Source of the DNA: Azospirillum lipoferum 4B
Lineage (GTDB): Bacteria > Pseudomonadota > Alphaproteobacteria > Azospirillales > Azospirillaceae
Reading direction: 5' to 3'
Length of the DNA stretch: 64,000 nucleotides
Assembly (NCBI RefSeq): GCF_000283655.1
Contig: NC_016585.1
Location: 5,001 to 69,000, forward strand
The position numbers and the translations under genes were made by a program. The notes under the pieces were generated by a model, which searched no databases, was not told the DNA's origin, and worked only from the letters and a program-made list of their open reading frames with translations. Positions within the stretch are counted from its first letter, which is position 1, and each line of letters starts with the position of its first letter. Positions 56,894 through 64,000 of the stretch are shown here, in pieces.

Positions 56894-57505
56894 TCAGGCG
56901 TCCTGAGAGCGCGCTTCGCGCAGGCAATCGGCGGCCTTGGCCTCGCGCAGGCAGTCGGCGGCCTTGGCCTCGCGCAGGCAGTCGGCGGCCTTGGCCTCGC
57001 GCAGGCAGTCGGCGGCCTTGGCCTCGCGCAGGCAGTCGGCGGCCTTGGCCTCGCGCAAGCAGTCGGCGGCCTTGGCCTCACGCAGGCAATCGGCAGCCTT
57101 GGCTTCGCGCAGGCAGTCGGCACTCTTCGCTTCGCGCAGGCAATCCGCGGTGGCGAACAGGCGGGCGCTGTCGGTGCGGGCGGCCGCCATGCGGTCGGCG
57201 GGGACGGTAACACCGTTGTGGTGCAGGTACTCGCCATACACCGCCTCGCAGAAGCGGAAATAGGCGCGGGTGTCGGCGACGATGAACTCATGCCACAGGT
57301 CGTCGCAGGCGGCCGATTGCGGAACGATGTCACGGTCCGGATGCTCGGCGCAGGCCAGCAGGAAGGTCTTCAGCTGCTGCAGCGCGATCTCGGACGTGGC
57401 GCGGGTCATCCCCGCGGCGACCGCCCGGTCGACCACATAGCCAAAGTCGAAACCGGCGATGATGTCCCGGGCACGCGTGATCTCGGTTGTGGTGGCGCCG
57501 TGCAT
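56894..57505 (-). CDS. WH-domain protein with nine tandem 9-residue Cys repeats
   Basis: The 203-aa protein starts MHGATTTEITRARDIIAGFD with GGGAGGA before the ATG at 57505. The middle, FLLACAEHPDRDIV, DDLWHEFIVADTRAYFRFCE and YGEYLHHN (W71, H72, His95-96), resembles the glycine-rich-domain-like family (WH...YxxFC...GxxxHH). From about 119 the C-terminus is nine copies of a nine-residue unit with consensus ADCLREAKA, one Cys per unit. No signal peptide and no partner gene was recognised. A cysteine-rich redox or metal protein, or a peptide precursor, are both possible. Confidence 0.8.
   Translation of the reverse strand: MHGATTTEITRARDIIAGFDFGYVVDRAVAAGMTRATSEIALQQLKTFLLACAEHPDRDIVPQSAACDDLWHEFIVADTRAYFRFCEAVYGEYLHHNGVTVPADRMAAARTDSARLFATADCLREAKSADCLREAKAADCLREAKAADCLREAKAADCLREAKAADCLREAKAADCLREAKAADCLREAKAADCLREARSQDA
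56913..57155 (-). repeat. 27-bp tandem repeat array (nine units) inside the WH-domain gene
   Basis: Nine contiguous units of 27 bp, each containing GCAGGCAGTCGGCGG (plus strand), with few changes between middle copies and more at the left end (GCAGGCAATCCGCGG). No spacers separate them, so this is a coding minisatellite. Copy number probably varies by slippage. Confidence 0.9.
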
Positions 57506-57661
57506 GGAATCCTCCCAAGTTGCTTGTTCAAGCCCGTGAAACGGGTTGCAGGACTGGTTCCGGGCATGACCCCACTGTTGTGCCACAGCACAGTTGGATA
57601 TGTGAGATAATTTTAGTCCTAAGTATTCGACTCGGGACAGATGACGTCCGTCAGGCCCGTC

Positions 57662-59596
57662 TTATATGGGGCGGGTCCTGCGCGCCGCGGCGGCATCGAC
57701 CGAGGCGGAAAGGGCAGGCCGCGCGGCGGTCATCGCGTCCACCAGCATCGACAGGCGGTCGGGCATGATCGGCTTGGCGGCCACGATCACGCCCATCTCC
57801 GCCGCCCGGCCGGTCATCGCCCCGTCGAGCCGGCCGGAGATCAGCACCGCCGGAATCCGCAGGCCCAGCCGTGCCCACAGCGCGGCGATGAAATCCAGGC
57901 CGTTCTCGGTGGCGGACAGGTGATAGTCGGCGATCACCGCATCGGGACGGACGGTCCCGTCCTCCACCGCCCGCAGCCCCTCGGCGACGCTGGAGGCGCC
58001 GACCACGCGATGCCCGGCACTGGTCAGGAACATGGAGATGGCGGACAGCACGAAGCCGTCGTCGTCGATCACCAGGATCGCGAACTCCCCCTCTTTCGCG
58101 GGGGCGTCCGCCAGCGTCGCCGTCGCTGCCGCAGGGGCTGGGGCTGGGGCTGGGGCTGGGGCTGGGGCGGGAGCGGGGTCAGGAAGAGCCGGTTCCGGCT
58201 CGGCAACGGTTTCCACCGGCGCCAGCGGAATGGTGACCGAGAAGACCGACCCCTTGCCCAGCGTGGAGCGCACCTTCACCGGATGGTCCAGCACCGTCGC
58301 CAGCCGCTTGACGATGGACAGCCCCAGCCCGATGCCGTTGTCGCGGTTGCGCTCCTGGTTGCCGATCTGGTGGAACTCCTCGAAGATGGCGTCCAGCCGG
58401 TCTGCGGGGATGCCGATGCCGCTGTCCCGCACCTCGACAATCAGGGTGCCGCCGGATTCCAGGCAGGCGACCTGCACCGTCCCGCTGGCGGTATAGCGGA
58501 TCGCGTTGTCGATCAGGTTGCCCAGCAGGCGCTGCAGCAGAATGCGGTCGGTCACCACCGGCGCGCGGTATTGCGGCACGGCGAAAGCCAGCCCCTTGGC
58601 GCGCGCCACCGGGCCGTATTGCGATTCCAGCGCGTCGAACAGGTCGGCGATCTCATGCACGCCTTTGTTCGCCGTGACGCCGCCGGCATCCAGCCGCGAC
58701 ACCTCCAGCAGCTCGTCCAGCAGCTGCTTCAGCGTCATCACCACCTGTTCGATCTTGCGCGCCGATTCCGCCACCTTCGGGTTGGGGGCGGTGGCGCGCA
58801 GCATCGCGGTCAGCATCAGCAGCGACTGGGCCGGCTGGCGCAGGTCGTGGCTGGCGGCGGCCATGAACTTGGCCTTCGACGCCACCGCCTGCTCGGCCCG
58901 TTCCTTGGCGAGGCGCAGGTCGATGGCGTTCTGCCGGAAGGTGGCGAGCGCCTTGGCCATGCGGCCGATCTCGTCGTCGCGGTGACGCACCGGCACGTCC
59001 ACCGTCACGTCGCCGGCCGCCAGATCGGCCATGGCGCGGGTCATGCCGGCGATGGGCAGGGTCATGCCGCGGGTCGCCCACACCACCCCCAGCACCACCA
59101 GCAGGAGGGTGACGGCGCCGACCCCGCCCAGAACCATCACATGGTGGCGGATGGCGGCGTCGGTCGGCCCGGTATCGAGCCGGACCAGCAGAGTGCCGAT
59201 GTTGCGGACGGCGCCGGTCCGGTCCTGGTGGGTCAGCGTCACGGCGGCGGCGGTGGCGGCGGCCTCGCTGACGATGGTCACGCCCGGCTTGCGGAAGGTG
59301 GCGAAGCGTTCGCCATGGGTGCCCAGGATCACCGCCTCGGCGAAGCTGTCGATCGAGCGCAGCGGCATCAGCGCCGTCACCGCTTCCTCGGGATCGAGGT
59401 CCCACAGCGCGTTCGCCACGTCGTCCAGCACGATCCTGGTCGCCATCTCGGCCCGGATGGCCAGCTCGGCGCGGGTGTTGCGCACGTCGGCCTGGATCAG
59501 CACCACCATCGGCACGGCGATCAGCACCGACACCAGCAGCACCGCCGATGCCGTCGTCCGGGCGACCAGGCTCCGTGAAAAAACCTTGAACAGCAT
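57662..59596 (-). CDS. Hybrid histidine kinase with HAMP domain and receiver
   Basis: The 644-aa kinase starts MLFKVFSRSLVARTTASAVL with a first membrane helix at about 15-35. Its periplasmic sensor is followed by a second helix (GGVGAVTLLLVVLGVVWATR) and HAMP. His250 lies in AAASHDLRQPAQSL and the ATPase domain has RDSGIGIP and NGIGLGLSIVKRL. A Pro-Ala repeat linker follows, then a receiver with Asp557 (PDAVIADYHL). The sensor input is unknown. It is divergent from the second hybrid kinase at 59891; a shared signalling circuit is likely but unproven. Confidence 0.9.
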   Translation of the reverse strand: MLFKVFSRSLVARTTASAVLLVSVLIAVPMVVLIQADVRNTRAELAIRAEMATRIVLDDVANALWDLDPEEAVTALMPLRSIDSFAEAVILGTHGERFATFRKPGVTIVSEAAATAAAVTLTHQDRTGAVRNIGTLLVRLDTGPTDAAIRHHVMVLGGVGAVTLLLVVLGVVWATRGMTLPIAGMTRAMADLAAGDVTVDVPVRHRDDEIGRMAKALATFRQNAIDLRLAKERAEQAVASKAKFMAAASHDLRQPAQSLLMLTAMLRATAPNPKVAESARKIEQVVMTLKQLLDELLEVSRLDAGGVTANKGVHEIADLFDALESQYGPVARAKGLAFAVPQYRAPVVTDRILLQRLLGNLIDNAIRYTASGTVQVACLESGGTLIVEVRDSGIGIPADRLDAIFEEFHQIGNQERNRDNGIGLGLSIVKRLATVLDHPVKVRSTLGKGSVFSVTIPLAPVETVAEPEPALPDPAPAPAPAPAPAPAPAAATATLADAPAKEGEFAILVIDDDGFVLSAISMFLTSAGHRVVGASSVAEGLRAVEDGTVRPDAVIADYHLSATENGLDFIAALWARLGLRIPAVLISGRLDGAMTGRAAEMGVIVAAKPIMPDRLSMLVDAMTAARPALSASVDAAAARRTRPI

Positions 59597-59890
59597 GCCG
59601 AAGCCTACGAAGACACGACGACCACGAACAATTCGCGCGGGCCATCCTAGCCGAATCGGCGGCCGAACACGACAGCCGCGTGGCGCCTGTCCCGCTGCGG
59701 CCCCGGTCCGGCCCCGGCCGCCAGCAAAAGAGGTCGGTTCGACCGCATTCGGCGGCGGCTCCAGATAAAAAGCCCATATGACTGTTTCGAATCGCTTCTT
59801 TTTCTTGTTTGATTGCATGTGTAAAAGTTCGCCCCGGATTTCGGACTCCGGGATTGGGGTGGGATCGGGATTGCCGCTGGGGGGCGGAGC

Positions 59891-62800
59891 ATGGGAACCG
59901 GCATCATCATCGCCCTTGCGCATGGCGTCGGGCTGCTGGCGCTGGTCCTGCTCGCCTACCGTTATGTGCTGCGGCGGTTCGGGACGCGGCGCCTGCCCTT
60001 CGCCCTGCTGTCCGGCCTGCTGTTCGGCGTGGCCGCCGCCGTCTCGATGCTGGATGCCTACCCGGTCGAGAGCGGGGTGCTGGTCGACCTGCGCAACGTG
60101 ATGATCGGGCTGGCCGGGCTGTTCGGCGGCTGGCCGGCCGCCCTGATCTCCGCCCTTGCGGCCGGCGGGGTGCGGCTGTGGCTTGGCGGCATGGGCTCGC
60201 TGACCGGTCTGGTCGGCATCCTGCTGACGGCGCTGGTGGCGCCGCTGCTGGCCCGGCCGATGGAGCGATGGGCCGCCGCCCACCGCGCGCCAGGGCAGGG
60301 GCAGCGGCAGGTGAAGGGCGCCTACGGCTTCGGCCTGCTGGCCCTGTTCGGCCTTGCCATCACCCCGCTGACCCTGCTGGCCTTCATGCTGCTGCCCGAC
60401 TCCAGGCTCGCCCTGCGGGTGCTGGAGGAGGCGGCGCTGCCGCTGACCGCCTTCACCGCGCTCGGCATCGGCCTGCTCGGCACCATGCTGGCGCGCGAGC
60501 ACCGGCGCGTCGACGACGAGAACGCCCTGGCGGAGAGCGCCGCCCTCTTCCGCGCCGTGTTCGACAGCTCCGCCGACAGCCTGGCGATCGTCCGCGTCGG
60601 CGAAAAGGGCGGCTTCACCCTGCACAGCGCCAATGCCGCCGCCCTGCGCGCGATGGGCGACCGCGCCGCCGACGCGGCCGGCAAGCCGCTGGACAGCCTG
60701 CTGCCGCCCGATCTGGCCGCCAAGGCGATGGCCGACCTGCAATCCTGCATCGACGCCGGCGCCCCCACCCGCTTCGAGGAGCAGCACACCCACCAGGGCG
60801 TCACCCGCTGGTGGGAGGTGTCGCAGGTGCCGATCCGCGATTGCAGCGGCGCCATCGTCATGCTGTCGGTCGGCGCCCGCGACATCACCCGCCGGCACGA
60901 GGCCGAGCGCGCGATCCGCGCCAGCGAGGCGCGCTACCGCCTGCTGGCGCGCAGCGTCACCGACATCATCGGCCGCATCGGTCTGGACGGCGTGCGGAAT
61001 TTCTGTTCGGAGGCGACGCGCGACAGCCTTGGCTGCGCCCCCATCGACCTGATCGGCCGCCCGCTGGTGGAGCGGGTCCACCCCGACGACCGCGCCGCCC
61101 TGTCCGCCGGTCTGGCGCAGCTGACGCCCGCCCGCCCGACCCTGAACACCACCTACCGCCTGCGCCATGCCGATGGCCGCTGGGTCTGGATCGAGGCGGC
61201 GGTGCGGCTGGTCACCGACGACTGGGGCGCGCCGCAGGATTACGTCAGCGTCGAGCGCGACGTCACCGCCCGCAAGATCATGGAGGCGGAGCTTCAGGAC
61301 GCCCGCCAGGCCGCGGAATCGGCCAGCCGCAGCAAGACCGAGTTCCTGGCGAGCCTGAGCCACGAGCTGCGCACGCCGATGAACGCCGTCATCGGCTTCG
61401 CCGACCTGATCGCGCGGGAGTCGGAGGGGCCGGTCGGCAACGCCCATTACCGCGACTTCGCCGTCAACATCCGCGACAGCGGCCAGCATCTGCTGGAGTT
61501 GATCAACGAGATCCTCGACCATGTGCGGGCGGAGGCCGGGCAGCTGGTGCTGGAGGACGAGCCGGTCGATCTCGACGCCGCCGCCACTTTCGCCATCCGC
61601 CTGCTGACCCCGCGCGCCGCCCGCGCCGGCATCGCCCTTTCGGCAACGGTGGACCCCGCCGCCCGCTTCCTGCGCGGCGACGAGCGCCGCCTCCGCCAGA
61701 TCCTGCTGAACCTGCTGTCCAACGCCGTCAAATACACGCCCTCCGGCGGCGCCGTATCGCTGGCCGCCGGCCCGGCTCCTGACGGCGGCCTGCTGCTGGA
61801 GGTGCGCGACACCGGCATCGGCATTCCCGAACAGGATCTGGGCCGCGTCCTGCAGGCCTACACCCGCGTCGAGAGCCCGGCCAACCGCCAGACCGAGGGC
61901 GCCGGGCTGGGCCTGCCGCTGACCCGCCGGCTGGTGGAGCTGCATGGCGGCACCATGACGCTGTCGAGCCGGGTGGGGCAGGGCACCACCGTCACCATCC
62001 ATTTCCCGCCCGACCGTCTGGCCGACGAGAGCGGCGGCAGCGTCCGCCCGCCGTCGGACCGGCCCGGCCTGTCGATCCTGATGGTGGAGGACGACCACAA
62101 CATCCTGGAGAACGGCTGCGCCCTGCTGCGCAGCTGGGGCCACCGGGTGATCGGCGCGTCCGGCGCGGGCGAGGCCCTGCCGGTGCTGCGCGGGGACGAG
62201 CCGCTGGACCTGCTGTTCAGCGACATCGTGATGCCGCCGGGCATGAACGGGGCGGAGCTGGCGCGCGAGGCGCGGCGCCTGCGCCCCGACCTTCCGGTTC
62301 TGCTGGCCTCGGGCTTCGCCGCCCATGCGGTGGTGGCCGACGACGTGGCGCTGGGCGGCTACGACCTGATCGCCAAGCCCTACGACCCGCTGGAGCTGCG
62401 CGACCGTCTGGCCCGCCTGCACCCGCTGGCCCCGTCTCCGCCCCTGGCCTCACCCCTGGCCTCACCCCAGGCCCCGCCGCAGCCATCCCCCCCGCCGCCC
62501 GCCCCGCCGGTCCAGCCGGCCGCGGAAGCCCCGCCGCCGCCCATCGCCGAGGCCGTGCCCGAGGCCATGCCCGAGCCCGCCGCCGAGCCCCCTGCCGAGC
62601 CTTCAATCCCGCCCGCCGCCCCGCCGTCCGCCGCCCCGCCGCCTGCCGCAACGCCCGGCCCCGCGGCATCGGCGCCGGGCTCCCTGCGCATCCTGGTGGC
62701 GGAGGATGTGGAGATGAACCGCCTGCTGGCCGTCACCCTGCTGAAGCAGGCCGGCCACAGCGTCGCGGCGGTGGAGGACGGGGCGCAGGCGGTTGCGGCG

Positions 62801-63091
62801 ACCGCGGCGGCGGATGGGCGCGAGCCGTTCGACGCGATCCTGATGGACGTGAACATGCCGGTGATGGACGGCCTGGAGGCGACGCGCGCCATCCGCGCCA
62901 TGCCCGGCCCGGCCGGCCGAGTCGCCATCGTGGCGCTGACCGCCAACACCTTCCCCGACGACATCGCCCGCTGCTACGAGGCCGGCATGGACTGCCATGT
63001 GCCCAAGCCCATCGACCGCGTGCTGCTGCTGACCGAGATCGCCCGCTGCGTCGCCTCGCGCCGGGCGGTGGAGGCGATGGGGGAGGGGTAG
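59891..63091 (+). CDS. Large hybrid histidine kinase (5TMR-LYT, two PAS, two receivers)
   Basis: The 1066-aa kinase begins MGTGIIIALAHGVGLLALVL with an N-terminal membrane part similar to the 5TMR-LYT domain (FLLSGLLFGVA-type helices; DLRNVMIGLAGLFGGWPAAL). Two PAS domains follow (about 215-340 and 345-465), then the phospho-accepting His in LASLSHELRTPMNAVIGFAD, ATPase domain (NLLSNAVKYTPSGG; GAGLGLPLTRRL) and two receivers (LFSDIVMPPGMNG; LMDVNMPVMDGLEATRA). A Pro/Ala-rich linker separates the receivers. 5TMR-LYT kinases sense cell-wall or turgor signals in Gram-positives; the input here is unknown. Orphan as to output. Confidence 0.92.
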   Translation: MGTGIIIALAHGVGLLALVLLAYRYVLRRFGTRRLPFALLSGLLFGVAAAVSMLDAYPVESGVLVDLRNVMIGLAGLFGGWPAALISALAAGGVRLWLGGMGSLTGLVGILLTALVAPLLARPMERWAAAHRAPGQGQRQVKGAYGFGLLALFGLAITPLTLLAFMLLPDSRLALRVLEEAALPLTAFTALGIGLLGTMLAREHRRVDDENALAESAALFRAVFDSSADSLAIVRVGEKGGFTLHSANAAALRAMGDRAADAAGKPLDSLLPPDLAAKAMADLQSCIDAGAPTRFEEQHTHQGVTRWWEVSQVPIRDCSGAIVMLSVGARDITRRHEAERAIRASEARYRLLARSVTDIIGRIGLDGVRNFCSEATRDSLGCAPIDLIGRPLVERVHPDDRAALSAGLAQLTPARPTLNTTYRLRHADGRWVWIEAAVRLVTDDWGAPQDYVSVERDVTARKIMEAELQDARQAAESASRSKTEFLASLSHELRTPMNAVIGFADLIARESEGPVGNAHYRDFAVNIRDSGQHLLELINEILDHVRAEAGQLVLEDEPVDLDAAATFAIRLLTPRAARAGIALSATVDPAARFLRGDERRLRQILLNLLSNAVKYTPSGGAVSLAAGPAPDGGLLLEVRDTGIGIPEQDLGRVLQAYTRVESPANRQTEGAGLGLPLTRRLVELHGGTMTLSSRVGQGTTVTIHFPPDRLADESGGSVRPPSDRPGLSILMVEDDHNILENGCALLRSWGHRVIGASGAGEALPVLRGDEPLDLLFSDIVMPPGMNGAELAREARRLRPDLPVLLASGFAAHAVVADDVALGGYDLIAKPYDPLELRDRLARLHPLAPSPPLASPLASPQAPPQPSPPPPAPPVQPAAEAPPPPIAEAVPEAMPEPAAEPPAEPSIPPAAPPSAAPPPAATPGPAASAPGSLRILVAEDVEMNRLLAVTLLKQAGHSVAAVEDGAQAVAATAAADGREPFDAILMDVNMPVMDGLEATRAIRAMPGPAGRVAIVALTANTFPDDIARCYEAGMDCHVPKPIDRVLLLTEIARCVASRRAVEAMGEG

Positions 63092-63262
63092 GGGGGAGGC
63101 GTGAATCTCTGCAGGTACCTGAAAAATCACCAATTGACGAACTGCACACGCAGTCAACTTTGTGCTGAGAACGGTCGCACCTTTGAGAGTAGTGCCATAA
63201 AATATTCTGTATTGACTTTATGTATATTAAATTTCTTCATTTTTGCTATGTTATGAGTAGAA

Positions 63263-63889
63263 TTAATCGGCAGGCGGACGTCGGTCAGCGAGGGCGTCGA
63301 CAGGAATAATCTTACGGTTTACTGAGTCAAAAGTGACGAGTACAGTTCTGCCGATGGGTTGGTAAGTGAGGAGTGCATTCAAATCTTCTTCACTGATGCG
63401 GTTTTTAATAATGTTGTCGATCAACGTGATGAATGCTTCAATCCCGCTTTCGGCGTTATCAGCAGATATATCGGTCTGAACAATAAATTTGAATTTAATG
63501 CCGGGTGAAATCTCGCCAGTTATTGAGTAGGCTGCCGAATAACGGCGAATAGGGGGCACTTTGCCGGCACTGCCGATCAAAGTGATATTTTGTTCATCGG
63601 CGCGCTTCCACAGCGCGAATGCCGCCTTTTTTAGGGCGCCGTATGCGTCCTTGCCCAACTCCTGAAGAACACCGTTGAAGAATCCTGCCGTGACGAATAA
63701 GGCGATGGCTGTGGGTAGATAGAGTTCGATCCCAGCGTAGGGAACGTGTGGCTGACGAATTACCATCAGGTTTGAGTTCGATTTTCCTAGCTGCGTGCGA
63801 AATTCTGACTCTATATCGTCAGGAAGTCCCTCCAATAGCATCAGAATGAAGTTAGGGCGATCTACAGGAAGCATTGCATCACTGGCCAT
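63263..63889 (-). CDS. Unknown protein in AT-rich DNA, likely acquired
   Basis: I do not recognise this 208-aa protein. The start MASDAMLPVDRPNFILMLLE has GGAGAT in front on the coding strand; an upstream frame to 63943 lacks such a site. It has one hydrophobic segment (ELYLPTAIALFVTAGFFNGV), a helical part (LQELGKDAYGALKKAAFALW) and a beta-rich C-terminal half ending YQPIGRTVLVTFDSVNRKII. Codon use is AT-richer than all other genes in the window, and the region from 63092 on is AT-rich. It is a foreign insert by composition; the role is unknown. Confidence 0.6.
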   Translation of the reverse strand: MASDAMLPVDRPNFILMLLEGLPDDIESEFRTQLGKSNSNLMVIRQPHVPYAGIELYLPTAIALFVTAGFFNGVLQELGKDAYGALKKAAFALWKRADEQNITLIGSAGKVPPIRRYSAAYSITGEISPGIKFKFIVQTDISADNAESGIEAFITLIDNIIKNRISEEDLNALLTYQPIGRTVLVTFDSVNRKIIPVDALADRRPPAD

Positions 63890-64000
63890 TAATATCTCCA
63901 CGATTTTTGTATGTATAGGAAACGAGCTCAAAAAGCAGTCCATTGCAACGAATTCTGTAACAACAGAACCTACCGAAATCTACTTCCGCTGTTCAGTCTC

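Noticed and set aside
56913-57155. CRISPR-like array suggested by nine 27-bp repeats
   Set aside because: The units are contiguous with no spacers and are in frame within a gene, so it is a coding tandem repeat.

Overview
The window is a high-GC (roughly two-thirds G+C by eye) alphaproteobacterial sequence that looks like Azospirillum or a close Rhodospirillales relative. This rests on the gene repertoire: a 180-kDa-class NAD-glutamate dehydrogenase, a leucine/isovalerate degradation operon, YcjX/YcjF, several hybrid histidine kinases, and a RepA-ParA-ParB maintenance block. That block (about 49.1-55.2 kb) marks the replicon as a secondary one (chromid or megaplasmid) and not the main chromosome. 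No rRNA, tRNA or CRISPR array was seen.

Layout. 0-2.6 kb: the N-terminal part of a homodimeric 2-oxoacid dehydrogenase E1 (AceE/MdeB type), divergent from an Lrp/AsnC regulator. 3.1-7.2 kb: one large Pls/PosA-type single-module peptide synthetase (adenylation, carrier, then six membrane segments alternating with three soluble domains). 7.5-13.7 kb: class I fumarase, a CcdA/CcdB toxin-antitoxin pair running into an RluA-type pseudouridine synthase, a sensor kinase, a pirin and an ArsC-type arsenate reductase. 13.7-16.1 kb: ycjX-ycjF. 16.2-25.3 kb: a seven-gene leucine catabolic operon that converts isovaleryl-CoA to acetyl-CoA plus acetoacetate, with a palindromic operator candidate before its first gene. 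25.6-30.1 kb: an SBF-like transporter, a coupled pair of large unknown genes, and a divergent lumazine synthase homologue. 30-35.5 kb: a PAS-rich hybrid kinase, then a LysR regulator divergent from an MFS transporter and a GNAT acetyltransferase. 35.7-39.9 kb: a porin and an iron/siderophore/cobalamin-type ABC importer. 40.9-45.7 kb: NAD-GDH. 45.9-49.5 kb: an iron-uptake module (PchR-like AraC regulator, a Fur-box-like palindrome, a TonB receptor, a DUF2218 protein).

Replication and segregation, 49.1-55.2 kb: two minus-strand genes (a winged-helix protein and a possible helicase-loader-like protein), a non-coding region with four direct and two inverted iterons, a DnaA-box-like site, repA, a nested inverted repeat with a REP hairpin, parA, parB, and a perfect 21-bp inverted repeat right after parB that is a good parS candidate.

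55-64 kb: an orphan family-5 solute-binding protein, a small protein with a WH domain and nine tandem 9-residue cysteine repeats, two divergent hybrid kinases, and an AT-richer end holding one unknown gene that looks acquired. The least explained items are the Cys-repeat protein, the O/P-like gene pair beside the iteron origin, the coupled unknown pair at 26.7-29.2 kb, the divergent lumazine synthase and the AT-rich terminal gene.
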